Assembly: GCF_001679785.1 (NCBI RefSeq)
Contig: NZ_CP016290.1
Coordinates: forward strand, 62,001 to 126,000
Reading direction: 5' to 3'
DNA from: Rhizobium leguminosarum
Lineage (GTDB): Bacteria > Pseudomonadota > Alphaproteobacteria > Rhizobiales > Rhizobiaceae
Length of the DNA: 64,000 bases
Shown piece by piece: positions 34,002 through 42,387 of this stretch. Numbering within the stretch: position 1 is the first letter of the stretch; each line of letters begins with the position of its first letter. The notes under the pieces are model-generated. The model was not told the origin of the DNA. It saw only the letters and a program-made list of their open reading frames with translations, and made no database searches. Made by a program: the position numbers and the translations under genes.

Positions 34002-34550
34002 TCAGCTCACTGTAATCTGCGGATCCCATTGGAAATAGCCATAAAGCTTTTGCGTTTGGCCATCCTCGGCCAACTTATAAAGGGCGAACCTGACGTAGAG
34101 TTTCGCCGTCCCGGAGCATCTCACCCCAGCGTCATAGGTCGAAAAAGTCAGACGCTTGTGAAGTGCCGGAAGGCCGTTTCCGGAATTGGGGTCAGGGAAC
34201 GCCGCCCTGTCTCGGGCGGCGTAATTCGCGTGGAACCGGTTAAATACCTGGTCACCACTTGCATGCGTAATGCCGCAGAGAATAACAGCGTCCTCCGAAT
34301 TGCTATAAACGGACGTGCCAGCGAAGGATACGCTGTCACCAACATTCGCGTGAAAAGAGAGATCCGAGCTGCACTGACCGGTGACTTGACCGCGCGATCC
34401 CGTGCAGATCATAAATTGGCTTTCGTGATTGATCGGTTGTGGGTGTTCAAAATGACTGTTGGGCTTGTAGTGTGCCTTGACGCTTGCGGTATCGATCACG
34501 ACAAGTAAGCCGATCTGCTGCGCGCTGGCCGGGAGAGCGTCGATTGCCAT
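34002..34550 (-). CDS. AidA/PixA-like inclusion-body family protein, copy 2
   Basis: A 182-residue protein of the AidA/PixA family: LLVVIDTASVKAHYKPNS, QFMICTGSRGQV, LSFHANVGDSVSFAGTSVYSNSEDAVILCGI and the C-terminal LYGYFQWDPQI. Members include the quorum-regulated AidA of Burkholderia and the PixA inclusion protein of Xenorhabdus; their biochemical role is unknown. GGAGGAAC lies before the ATG at 34550. It follows a paralogue by about 105 bp; both share the same strand and probably one promoter. Confidence 0.85.
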   Translation of the reverse strand: MAIDALPASAQQIGLLVVIDTASVKAHYKPNSHFEHPQPINHESQFMICTGSRGQVTGQCSSDLSFHANVGDSVSFAGTSVYSNSEDAVILCGITHASGDQVFNRFHANYAARDRAAFPDPNSGNGLPALHKRLTFSTYDAGVRCSGTAKLYVRFALYKLAEDGQTQKLYGYFQWDPQITVS

Positions 34551-34655
34551 GGGTTCCTCCGCCCGGCAAAACCGCGATGCGGCATCACCGAATGGTTTGA
34601 GCTTCATAGATCGAGGCGGCGGCTTTTCCCCGCCGCCGCCTGTAACCATTAGGCC

Positions 34656-35228
34656 TCAGGGGACTATGATCTGTGGATCCCAGTAGTAATAGCCATACAA
34701 ATTCTGAGACTGACCGTCGTCAGAGAGCTTGTAGAGGGCAAAATAGACGTAGAAATTTTCCTTACCAGAACGTGCAATCTTCGCGTCGTAGGTTGCGAAA
34801 GTTAATTGTTCTTGCAGCGGAGGAATCCCATTTGACGTCTCTGGATTGGGAAAGACCGCCTTCTTACGCGTTACGACGTTGGGTACGAACTGATTGAAGA
34901 CCTTGTCACCGTTCCAGTACTTGATACCGTAGACAATCACGGCGTCATCTGAATTGTCGTAGATCGAAACCCCGGTGAACGACACGTTATCGCCGACATT
35001 CGCTTTGAACGAAAGATCCGCGCTGCCTTGGCCGGTAACGTCGCCGCGCGAGCCGGTGCAGATCATAAATTGGCTGTTGTGATCGATTCCTGGTGGGCTG
35101 TCCGAGCTACTGTTGGGCGGATAGTGGGCCTTCACGTATTCAGTGTCGATAACCACCAATATATTGACCTGCTGAGGGCTGGCGGCCAGTGCGTCGTCTG
35201 CTGCGGAATTTCCTGGGACAGTTGCCAT
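34656..35228 (-). CDS. AidA/PixA-like inclusion-body family protein, copy 1
   Basis: A 190-residue paralogue of the downstream gene with the same motif order (ILVVIDTEYVKAHYPPNS, SQFMICTGSRGDV, FKANVGDNVSFTGVSIYDNSDDAVIVYGI, LYGYYYWDPQII). No signal peptide is visible; these proteins are cytoplasmic and may assemble into inclusions. CGGAGGAAA precedes the ATG. The two copies differ enough to be an old duplication. IS copies surround the pair, so it may be transferred cargo. Confidence 0.87.
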   Translation of the reverse strand: MATVPGNSAADDALAASPQQVNILVVIDTEYVKAHYPPNSSSDSPPGIDHNSQFMICTGSRGDVTGQGSADLSFKANVGDNVSFTGVSIYDNSDDAVIVYGIKYWNGDKVFNQFVPNVVTRKKAVFPNPETSNGIPPLQEQLTFATYDAKIARSGKENFYVYFALYKLSDDGQSQNLYGYYYWDPQIIVP

Positions 35229-35294
35229 GATGTTTCCTCCGTATCGTTATTGCGACGTCAGCACAGCCTAAAGGCGAGTGCGAGCGCACATTAC

Positions 35295-35309
35295 ATCTAT
35301 CTTATAGAT
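35295..35309. promoter_or_regulatory. Perfect palindrome upstream of the AidA/PixA pair
   Basis: ATCTAT-CTT-ATAGAT is a perfect 15-bp palindrome lying 67 bp upstream of the first gene, nested in a wider TTACAT ... ATGTAA repeat (35291-35321). The AT-rich symmetry and position fit a regulator binding site. It does not resemble a lux box. Confidence 0.45.
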
Positions 35310-35383
35310 TGTGGAATGTAAAGGAAAATATCTCTGATTGTATATTCTGCGCCGCTTTAAGGCCCGCTCGAAGCTCAGGCGGT

Positions 35384-36191
35384 GGCGCTGTCACGTTGTT
35401 TGAATGGCAGGCGAGTCAAGGCCCGCGCAGACAGTTTCAGACGAGCTGGCCGCTGGCGGCTTTCCACTGGGCCATGGCTTGCAGTCGGTGATTGCGAATT
35501 TGGTTGGCAGAAGGTTTTGTGTGATCTGGAACGAAGAGATTGCGAACGGCGGAGAACAGCGAAACAAAATGTTGCAGGCTCCCGATTGATCGGAATCCCT
35601 GGCGCATTCGCTCCCGTTTTCGAAACGGCAGATGCGAGTTCTCCGCCCGGTTGTTCAAGCTCTTGTGTGAGCGATGCTCAACACCCGGCATGACCTGACG
35701 CTTTGCCGCTCCATAGGAGCGGAGCTTGTCAGTGATCATGCGCCTCGGCACCATGCCCTGCTTTTTTAGCAGACGCATCAACAAACGTCTGGCAGCCTTG
35801 GTATTGCGGCGAACCTGCACGATTTCGTCGAGCACATATCCGTCTTGGTCAACAGCCCGCCACAACCAGCATCGCCTGCCATTGATCCGAACCGCAACCT
35901 CGTCGAGATACCAGACATCACTGCCGGAAGGTGGCTTTCTGCGAATGCATCGGGCATAGCGGGGCCATGTATTCTGCCCCATCGGCGAATGGTCTCATAG
36001 GAGACAGCGATCCCGCGCTCAAGCAGCATTTCCTCAACGTGGCGCAGACTGAGCGGAAAGCGATAATAGAGCCAGACAGCGCGGGCTATAATCTCTGGCG
36101 GGAAACGATGGTTCTTGTAATTGGCGATGGGCTGTTCCATGCCGAACCGTCTATCGACAATCTCTTAAGCCAAAAACAATGTGACAGCGCC
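35384..36191 (-). mobile_element. IS6-family insertion sequence, copy B1
   Basis: An 808-bp element with GGCGCTGTCACGTTGTTTGA at the left and the matching AATGTGACAGCGCC at the right. It differs from group A in sequence and carries a frameshifted transposase gene on the minus strand. Flanks CAGGCGGT and TCCTGGAT do not match. The start of a second group-B copy lies at the window's right end in the same orientation. Confidence 0.88.
35437..36140 (-). pseudogene. IS6-family transposase, frameshifted (copy B1)
   Basis: The N-terminal piece (ANYKNHRFPPEIIARAVWLYYRF ... ETIRRWGRIHG) and the catalytic piece (VWYLDEVAVRINGRRCWLWRAVD ... NNRAENSHLPFRKRERM) are in different frames, joined near 35960-35980. 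DDE residues are still encoded. The split makes this copy dependent on transposase made elsewhere. Confidence 0.87.
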
Positions 36192-36784
36192 TCCTGGATA
36201 CATTGTTCACCGGCAGGCGGAAAAGCGTATCAAGAATGATGGGTTTCCACCGCATTGAATTGCGTCGAAGTCTGCTCTCAACGCAGGGTCCTATCCCATC
36301 GTTTTGATCTTCAATCACGAGGATCCTAAATCATATCGGGCATGCAGCTCATAATTGCTCCGATGGAAGAAAGCTTCCGGTTAGGTCAGCAAAAAGCCAA
36401 CAGCATCTCCAGCCACGCCAACATGGGACAGCTTCAACTTTAATCTCGCAAGACAAAATATCGTTGCGACGATGGCATAGATAGGACGGCGAATGTTTCC
36501 TGCAAAGGTGAGTAAATTTGCTCATTTACTGCGATGAGCCAGCGCTATAAATGAGTAATACAAGAAGATGATTCAAATACATCCAAAGCACTCAACGCAT
36601 ACAATCCTTAGGGCAGACATATGTCTTGAGTGTTGCGGAATTTCCCTCTGAATACTTCGTTCCCCGGCGAGACCAACCTGAGCCCAAAGCCGGTAGAGAA
36701 TGCAATTTGCCGCGCGTTGATAGCCACATTTGAATCTCAACCGGCACGAAGCAGCGTCCTGGTGTCCCAGGGAGGATTTGGGAC
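36192..36784. other. AT-rich leader region of the histidine-decarboxylase-like gene cluster
   Basis: No convincing gene is present. The region is markedly more AT-rich than its surroundings, contains the inverted repeat at 36511-36530 and ends in a GGGAGG ribosome-binding site before 36785. The promoter of the downstream operon should lie here. Confidence 0.5.
36511..36530. promoter_or_regulatory. Perfect inverted repeat upstream of the HDC-like operon
   Basis: AGTAAAT-TTGCTC-ATTTACT is a perfect 7-bp inverted repeat with a 6-nt spacer. The overlapping heptamer TGAGTAA occurs at 36509 and again at 36552. It lies about 255 bp upstream of the first gene; a specific regulator site is likely, though no regulator gene is found in the cluster. 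Confidence 0.45.
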
Positions 36785-37777
36785 ATGTCGTCCATCGCAA
36801 GATATGACGGTGAATATGATCCCGCCGTGGTCGTCAGCGGTGCGATCGGTCCCTATGCTGCCGTTTGTGGAGGGACAGTCGGAAACGGCGCGTCCGGAAA
36901 CGGCTACGTGACGGGGTTGAAACTCGCTGTGGGAATTACGTCTGCGGCTGGGCTGGATGAGGGCACATGTAGGATCGTGTCGGGGGACAGATGCCGCGTT
37001 GCCGGCACCTATATCGGTCAAACAAATTTTTTGATCGCGACCTCCTACACTGGACTCGATGGCGTTATCTGGGGCCTCGATGTCGTCGCCGAACCCGCCA
37101 TAAACAATACTGTTCCACAGCCATTATTTTTGCAAAATCAGCCGGACGGCCCGCCAATTCCAGTCCTACCGATTGAACCGTTGCTGCAAGCCAGCCGTCA
37201 ACTCCTCGGTACGCGTGAATCCCGAGATGGCCATGTGCAGGAACAGCGCTTTCCACCACGTCCAGGATTGCAGCTGGTCGCAGCCTACAAATCCGGGGCG
37301 GGTTATGGGCCGGGTTGGATCTGGTCGGCATTAGCATTGGCGGTCCTGGTCGACCGGAGCACTGGCTCGAGTCTCTTCAACGAAGATGGGGGCATGTTTG
37401 GAGATGCACAAACCAAGGAAACCGACGTGCGGTCTTTCCTGCAGCAAACCTTGCATTGCGTCGGCAACAGCATCGTTGCGTGCGGCCAGAACCACAACGT
37501 GCGCTATGGCCTGATCTTCGCCGGGGCAAAGGCACTCTATGTCCCCGAGGGCTACTATGGCTGCGCGATCGCCTGTGGCCCGTACCTGACGTTGGCGCAG
37601 CGAACAGTCCCCCCTGGATGGTCAGCGGCGCGTCTTGCCAAGGCAGATAGGCCGAAATGGGAGACGGCGCTTGGACTTGTTCCGTTGGCTCGCTCACCGG
37701 CGGTTTATCTGCCACCAGGAGAGGTCATTCCTGGCGGAATAAGGATTACGTCGCTGGGGTGCGCGCCAGACGCCTGA
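36785..37777 (+). CDS. Pyruvoyl-dependent histidine decarboxylase-like proenzyme
   Basis: A 330-residue protein resembling the pyruvoyl histidine decarboxylase (HDC) of Gram-positive bacteria. Matching blocks are GNGYVTGLKL (39-48), SGDR with D68, TYIGQ (75-79), then the self-cleavage region ATSYTG, where T86-S87 aligns with the Ser-Ser site that makes the pyruvoyl group, GYGPGWIWSA (173-182) and SSLFNEDGGMF with E200, the position of the catalytic acid. Cleavage would give an 86-residue beta chain and a 244-residue alpha chain. The Tyr before the conserved Asp is Gly here and the cleavage pair is Thr-Ser, so substrate choice may differ from histidine. It heads an eight-gene operon and has GGGAGG upstream. 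Confidence 0.78.
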   Translation: MSSIARYDGEYDPAVVVSGAIGPYAAVCGGTVGNGASGNGYVTGLKLAVGITSAAGLDEGTCRIVSGDRCRVAGTYIGQTNFLIATSYTGLDGVIWGLDVVAEPAINNTVPQPLFLQNQPDGPPIPVLPIEPLLQASRQLLGTRESRDGHVQEQRFPPRPGLQLVAAYKSGAGYGPGWIWSALALAVLVDRSTGSSLFNEDGGMFGDAQTKETDVRSFLQQTLHCVGNSIVACGQNHNVRYGLIFAGAKALYVPEGYYGCAIACGPYLTLAQRTVPPGWSAARLAKADRPKWETALGLVPLARSPAVYLPPGEVIPGGIRITSLGCAPDA

Positions 37778-37882
37778 GCATTTGCTGCAAAGCATTGTTT
37801 TGCGGCTAGCTCTGTCGGTCATGCAAACGGCCCATTCAATTGGCTTTCGCAGTGCAGTGAACCACCAACCTGGGAGTAAGTC

Positions 37883-38110
37883 ATGACAGTCAAAATCCAA
37901 CGCAAGGCAAAATTCGCAGTGATTTCAACAGCTCAGCTGCGCGCGATCAGCCCTCTTTCCGATGAGGATGTTGTCAGCGCACAGAGCCATGTCTCGAAGG
38001 AGATGATCGCAGCGCTCGAAGAAATGGTGAACGCCGCAAAGGCGGGCCGAATCAAGGGCGACGAAGTATTGGCCCTGGGCGCCGTCGCTTGGGCAGGCGC
38101 CTCGGTCTAG
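37883..38110 (+). CDS. 75-residue peptide, candidate precursor or scaffold peptide
   Basis: A short basic-then-acidic protein: a positively charged start (MTVKIQRKAKF), a helical acidic middle (LSDEDVV ... KEMIAALEEMVNAAKAG) and a small hydrophobic end (ALGAVAWAGASV) containing the only Trp. GGGAG precedes the ATG. It sits between the decarboxylase-like gene and a large helical-repeat protein gene, followed by redox and methyl-transfer enzymes. The leader-plus-core layout suggests a ribosomally made precursor or peptide scaffold, but no Cys, Gly-Gly site or known leader motif is seen. A small regulatory subunit is an alternative. No family recognised. Confidence 0.6.
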   Translation: MTVKIQRKAKFAVISTAQLRAISPLSDEDVVSAQSHVSKEMIAALEEMVNAAKAGRIKGDEVLALGAVAWAGASV

Positions 38111-38254
38111 CGACTGGAATCGGGAAAGAAATCCATCAGGCACATTGCATCGGCAGCGCCGTCTATCCCACAAACGATCTGAAGCACTGTGAAAGAGTGG
38201 GCAGGTTCGGCGTCAGGCAGGAAAATGTGTCTGATTTTACTCTACGAGTGTGCG

Positions 38255-40144
38255 ATGAAACGTTCCGAACTTCTTTTGCCACCTACGACGAAGCAGGATT
38301 CCCGTATTTGGCTGAACCAGCCTCAGGGTACGAACGACGATGCCGCGTTGCATGCTTTAGTCAGCCAATTGGGACTACATCAAAATTTGTCACCGAAAGT
38401 GCTTGTTTGTCGTAGCCCCGATGGGGATCTTTCCACTTATGCCGAAGCCATTCCTTTTCTGGAGGGTCTCTCCAAGGACCCAGCCATCGGTGTGTTTTCC
38501 GGCCAGTTGGGTCACCTGATCGATGCGATGCGCAAGGCGCGCGTTGAAGAAGCACGTCTCGATTCTGCTTCAGGTTTGGAAGGTGCAATAGAAAACAATG
38601 GTGATGCGCTTGCGGCATTGCGGCGCATCAGCCGCGAAAGCATGGTCAGCAGCAATCTCATCGATCAGGCTGCGCGCTGCTTTCTCGCAGCACTTCGCAC
38701 GGCACGTTACACACATGTGGTGATATCGAGCGCTGAAACCATTGATCGACCAAGCTTGAAGCTGCTTGCAAGAGCCTGCCTGCTCACCCCCGAAGATAGC
38801 GAACTGGCCTGGGTCTGGTTGGTATCCCCATCAGATTGCCGGAAAATTCACGCTGGTTCGGAATTCGGGATGCTGCCCGTCTGCGCCCGTGAGACCTTCA
38901 TGGAGGCCATAAAATCCGTCCTGCAGCCTTTGGAACTGGATGCTCCGCAAGGTCCCCACGAGGCTAACATTACTCCCAAAATCCACATTGCCCGACGCGG
39001 GGTTGGCGGGGCGACGGGCTGGCTTGCTAATCTCAACTACGATGCCTGTGCACATTGGGCTGCTGCCCGGGCTGATCCCGGCGTTGACGACTGCCGCCTC
39101 ATTGCTCTGCTTATGGTCAATCTTGGTCTCTACGACGATGCCGTCGATATCCTACAGCGCGCTATTGCCATCTGCGATCAAGCGACGCTTCGTTGCCATC
39201 TCTGGTATGTGAGCGGACTCATCTGGTCAAAGCGCCTATATAATGTGGCGCGCTCGAATGCTTGTTTTGACATGGCCGATGCGGCGTTAGAGAGCGTTGC
39301 TGCGGAAGATGGTGGCGACCCTCATATGGAACGTGCATGGGTTCAGAACGGCCGTGCGATGAACGCAATCCTGGCCGCGCGACTGGCGCACAAGCCCATT
39401 TCGACTGCCTTCCCGATTGCCTTCAGCCATCTGACGCGGGCGTTTGATCTTGTCCGTGAAGGAGGCACTCGGGACCGAGTCTATTTGCGCTTCAATCTAC
39501 TTGGCAACATGAGCAACCTGATGGAGATCGGTGGAAACTACGCAGTCGCACTGGACCTGCTGAACAGAACCTTTGACGAATCTTTAGCGCGTGGAGCCGA
39601 GAACGAACGGGAGTGGATCGCACAGCAGAGATGCATGCGTGCAGCGCTGATGGCGCGAGCAGGCGACGGCGCTGCGGCCATTCCAATCTTCGCAGAGGCG
39701 CGGGAACTGATGCAGCAGCTCGACCGGCCGATCAGCGCCGAAGCGCTCGGCCGGTCGCAGGCAAAAGCGCTCTATCAGAGCGGCGCCTGCGGCGAAGCGC
39801 GAGAGCTGTTTTCGGTCTGCCTGGGCGAAGCGCGCGCACTGCGCAGCCGGCTTGGAGTGCAGACACATGCCGTTGGACTTGCGGCTTGCGAGATTTCGCT
39901 CGGCCGGGAGAAAGCAGCTCTGTCGCTGCTCCATACGATCGGAGAAATGGAAGATGTCTGGGTCTTGCCCCCCACCACCCTTGAATCCGGAGATCTGAGT
40001 GGCCTACGGATCCAGGATGCATATTACGGGCTTTCGTTGAATATACCCGAAGTCGACCTCGAAGACATGGCACCGGCCAGTATCGCCGGAGCGTTGCGCG
40101 GACGGCAATCGGAAGTGGAAGCAGTCAGGGCGTTGAAGAAATGA
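38255..40144 (+). CDS. Large helical-repeat (TPR-like) protein of unknown function
   Basis: About 629 residues. The first 250 are mixed alpha/beta with no P-loop (KVLVCRSPDGDLS, FSGQLGHLIDAM, YTHVVISSAETIDRPSLKLL). The rest is a run of paired helices with TPR character (CRLIALLMVNLGLYDDAVDILQRAI, NYAVALDLLNRTF, GDGAAAIPIFAEARELM, SGACGEAREL). No membrane segment or catalytic motif is recognised. It may hold the small peptide or organise the enzymes of the cluster. The ATG at 38255 is chosen; a GTG at 38189 opens the frame earlier but encodes an unlikely N-terminus. Its stop overlaps the next start (ATGA). Confidence 0.65.
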   Translation: MKRSELLLPPTTKQDSRIWLNQPQGTNDDAALHALVSQLGLHQNLSPKVLVCRSPDGDLSTYAEAIPFLEGLSKDPAIGVFSGQLGHLIDAMRKARVEEARLDSASGLEGAIENNGDALAALRRISRESMVSSNLIDQAARCFLAALRTARYTHVVISSAETIDRPSLKLLARACLLTPEDSELAWVWLVSPSDCRKIHAGSEFGMLPVCARETFMEAIKSVLQPLELDAPQGPHEANITPKIHIARRGVGGATGWLANLNYDACAHWAAARADPGVDDCRLIALLMVNLGLYDDAVDILQRAIAICDQATLRCHLWYVSGLIWSKRLYNVARSNACFDMADAALESVAAEDGGDPHMERAWVQNGRAMNAILAARLAHKPISTAFPIAFSHLTRAFDLVREGGTRDRVYLRFNLLGNMSNLMEIGGNYAVALDLLNRTFDESLARGAENEREWIAQQRCMRAALMARAGDGAAAIPIFAEARELMQQLDRPISAEALGRSQAKALYQSGACGEARELFSVCLGEARALRSRLGVQTHAVGLAACEISLGREKAALSLLHTIGEMEDVWVLPPTTLESGDLSGLRIQDAYYGLSLNIPEVDLEDMAPASIAGALRGRQSEVEAVRALKK

Positions 40145-41139
40145 GTGATCACTCCAAAGGGCCACAATCGCGGTGCGTTGTCATTGGCACCGGACAGATC
40201 GGCACCTTCGCGGTACGCAGTTTTACGCACGCAGGCTGGTCCGTCACCGCCGCTGATCTCGCCCCCAACACCAGCTATGTACGAAGGTTCGGGCGCACGG
40301 ATTGCCCCATCCAAAGTGTGGACGTCACCGATGCGGCGATGGTTCGGGCTCTTTTCGATCATGTCGGCGCGTGTGATACCGTGGTCTTCGCCGCCGGCTT
40401 GACGGGACAGCGAACCCAGGCAGATCCCTCTCTGGCGACCGATATCCTCTTGAAAGGAACCGAATCCATAGCGACAGCAATGCGCGCAAAGGGTATTCCC
40501 AGGCTCGTCGGCGTTAGCAGTCTTGCCGTTTATGCTGCCGGTCAGACCTCTTTCGAGTCGCTGCGCGAAGTCGAAAAGCCGACCGGCCATGTCGGCGTCT
40601 ATGGCTCCGTCATTCGACGCATGGAGGCCGCGATGATCGCGTTGGAGGGACTGTCGGTCGGTATCGCGAGGGCAGCCGGAGTTTACGGCCCCAACCGTTA
40701 TGGACATGGCAGCCAGTCGTCTCAGTTGGTCGAACGGCTCCTTTACGGCGCCGCCTTGAAACAACCGATAAGCCTTCGGGGTCACTGGCAGGACCGTGAC
40801 GATTTCATCTATGCGCGCGACCTGGGGGACGCCCTCGAAAAGCTTGCAAGACCCGGTTATCCCGAGGGTTGCGAAATCATCAATGTCGGGACCGGCATGA
40901 CGACCTGCTTGAGAGAACTGATAGAAGCGGTTGAGCAGTCCATCGGACGGGTCAATGTCAATCTTATCGCTCCTGATCCGTCACGTGCCCCCTTGGCTCG
41001 GCCGCCTTTGGACACTGAGTGGATGCTCAAGCGCATCGGCCCCCCGAAATTTACGCTCAACGAAGCCCTGCGCGACTTCGCACGTGAGGTTGATCTCTTA
41101 ACCGCACAGGAGGTGCGACCATATGCAAAGCAATCCTAA
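40141..41139 (+). CDS. NAD(P)-dependent epimerase/dehydratase-family protein
   Basis: A 332-residue extended short-chain dehydrogenase: nucleotide-binding GTGQIGTF (17-24), VVFAAGLTG, SSLAVYAA with the catalytic Ser, YGSVIRRMEAAM, and ARAAGVYGPNRYGHG. At the YxxxK position the lysine is replaced by Ile (Y-G-S-V-I), with arginines following, so the classic Tyr-Lys mechanism is altered; it may bind cofactor but catalyse a different step. ATGA-coupled to the upstream gene. Nearest known relatives act on nucleotide sugars, but no sugar-nucleotide genes are nearby. Confidence 0.8.
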   Translation: MSDHSKGPQSRCVVIGTGQIGTFAVRSFTHAGWSVTAADLAPNTSYVRRFGRTDCPIQSVDVTDAAMVRALFDHVGACDTVVFAAGLTGQRTQADPSLATDILLKGTESIATAMRAKGIPRLVGVSSLAVYAAGQTSFESLREVEKPTGHVGVYGSVIRRMEAAMIALEGLSVGIARAAGVYGPNRYGHGSQSSQLVERLLYGAALKQPISLRGHWQDRDDFIYARDLGDALEKLARPGYPEGCEIINVGTGMTTCLRELIEAVEQSIGRVNVNLIAPDPSRAPLARPPLDTEWMLKRIGPPKFTLNEALRDFAREVDLLTAQEVRPYAKQS

Positions 41140-41707
41140 CCTATTGGCGATTTGCGCATCGTTGAAACCGGCGCCGGGCCGAACGGAACCATCGGCTTGC
41201 CGGGAAATATTGAGAGCCGCGACCATCTATCTCTCCCGTGTCGTCCCCAATATCGAGAGCTTGGATTTACGCGATGCGACATTGCCCCGTTTCGAGGGCT
41301 TGGCCCCCGCACATCACTATGATCCGGCGGTCATGCAGGTTCACCAACGCATCCGCGCGGCGTCTGGATTGATCTTCTCCATTCCCGCTTATTGGGGCGG
41401 CGTCGGCGGTGCTTTCAAGACATTTGTCGAGCTCGTCTGCGGACCAAGCTACGAAAATGCATCATCCTCTCCCTTTCAAGGCAAACCGGCGGTTGCTCTG
41501 CTTGTCGGGTCCGACGCCTTCTCAACGCAAAGCGCAATCTCGCAGCTGGATAGTATCTTCGAGGCGATCGGCGCGCATCTGACCTCCGAGCTTGTCGTTG
41601 TGCCCAATCCGGCAGCGACGGGTGCGTCGGATGCGGCGATTCGTGCGCTAATCGGCGCATCCGCCCAGCTCGCGCAGCACATCATCAAAGTGAAAGAGGG
41701 TGCATGA
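41123..41707 (+). CDS. NADPH-dependent FMN reductase-like flavoprotein (first)
   Basis: A 194-residue flavodoxin-fold protein: LAICASLKPAPGRTEPS is the FMN phosphate loop, LRDATLPRFEG follows, and LIFSIPAYWGGVGGAFKTFVELV is the PAYWGG-type flavin loop. Such proteins reduce FMN, quinones or azo/nitro groups. It overlaps the epimerase-like gene by 17 bp and has AGGAGGTG upstream. A second, distinct member ends the cluster, so redox chemistry is probably used twice. Confidence 0.82.
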   Translation: MQSNPNLLAICASLKPAPGRTEPSACREILRAATIYLSRVVPNIESLDLRDATLPRFEGLAPAHHYDPAVMQVHQRIRAASGLIFSIPAYWGGVGGAFKTFVELVCGPSYENASSSPFQGKPAVALLVGSDAFSTQSAISQLDSIFEAIGAHLTSELVVVPNPAATGASDAAIRALIGASAQLAQHIIKVKEGA

Positions 41708-42387
41708 ACGCTCTAACGCAACGGGATGTCGGAGCCATCGTGGACGCGTCCTTTGCCATCCTCACATCATGCGGTATCTTGAAAAGGCCGGTCCCATCTT
41801 TTGAACCCAGCCTGTACGAGGCCGCGCAAGGACGGATCGAACCGCATTTCGAAGTGCCGCAAACAACGATAAGCCCCTTGATGCGGCGGTTCCTGTTTCA
41901 CTTCGCCCGCGCGACACAACCACAATTCATATATGGCGCCGGCACCTACGTCGGCTTTGCGTTTGCGTGGCTCATCAGTGGTAGGCAGGTCGGCGACGGC
42001 GACTTCAATGCAAGGGGTGTCGACTGCGATAGTGCGGCAACCATCATTGCTCGGCGCAATATGACCTGGCTGGAGACGATTGGCGCCCTCGATCTTCGTG
42101 TCGCGGATGCACTGATCGATCTGGAAAGCAGCAGCGATTCGATTGACTTGCTATTCATCGATGTCGACGCAGTAGACACGCGCAAATCTCTGTATACGGA
42201 TATACTCGAATGCGCGAAGCCTCATCTGAGGTCGGGAGCGCTGATCCTGGCTCATGATCCGCTCGTAGCGGCGTTCAGGAATGATTTTGAACGCTTCTTC
42301 GCCTACATTGAGAATCAGGATTGCTTTGGCCCCAACTGCATCCTGCCGCTCGACGACTGCGGCATCAGCGTGACGGTGGTGCGATGA
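41704..42387 (+). CDS. Class I SAM-dependent O-methyltransferase-like protein
   Basis: A 227-residue protein with the O-methyltransferase (caffeoyl-CoA type) layout: GAGTYVGFAFAWLI in place of motif I, an acidic motif-II region, and SIDLLFIDVDAVDTRKSLYTDIL followed by LRSGALILAHDP. The Gly-rich loop is unusual (IYGAGTYVG), so SAM binding is likely but not certain. ATGA overlaps couple it to both neighbours. It would methylate an intermediate of the pathway. Confidence 0.75.
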   Translation: MNALTQRDVGAIVDASFAILTSCGILKRPVPSFEPSLYEAAQGRIEPHFEVPQTTISPLMRRFLFHFARATQPQFIYGAGTYVGFAFAWLISGRQVGDGDFNARGVDCDSAATIIARRNMTWLETIGALDLRVADALIDLESSSDSIDLLFIDVDAVDTRKSLYTDILECAKPHLRSGALILAHDPLVAAFRNDFERFFAYIENQDCFGPNCILPLDDCGISVTVVR

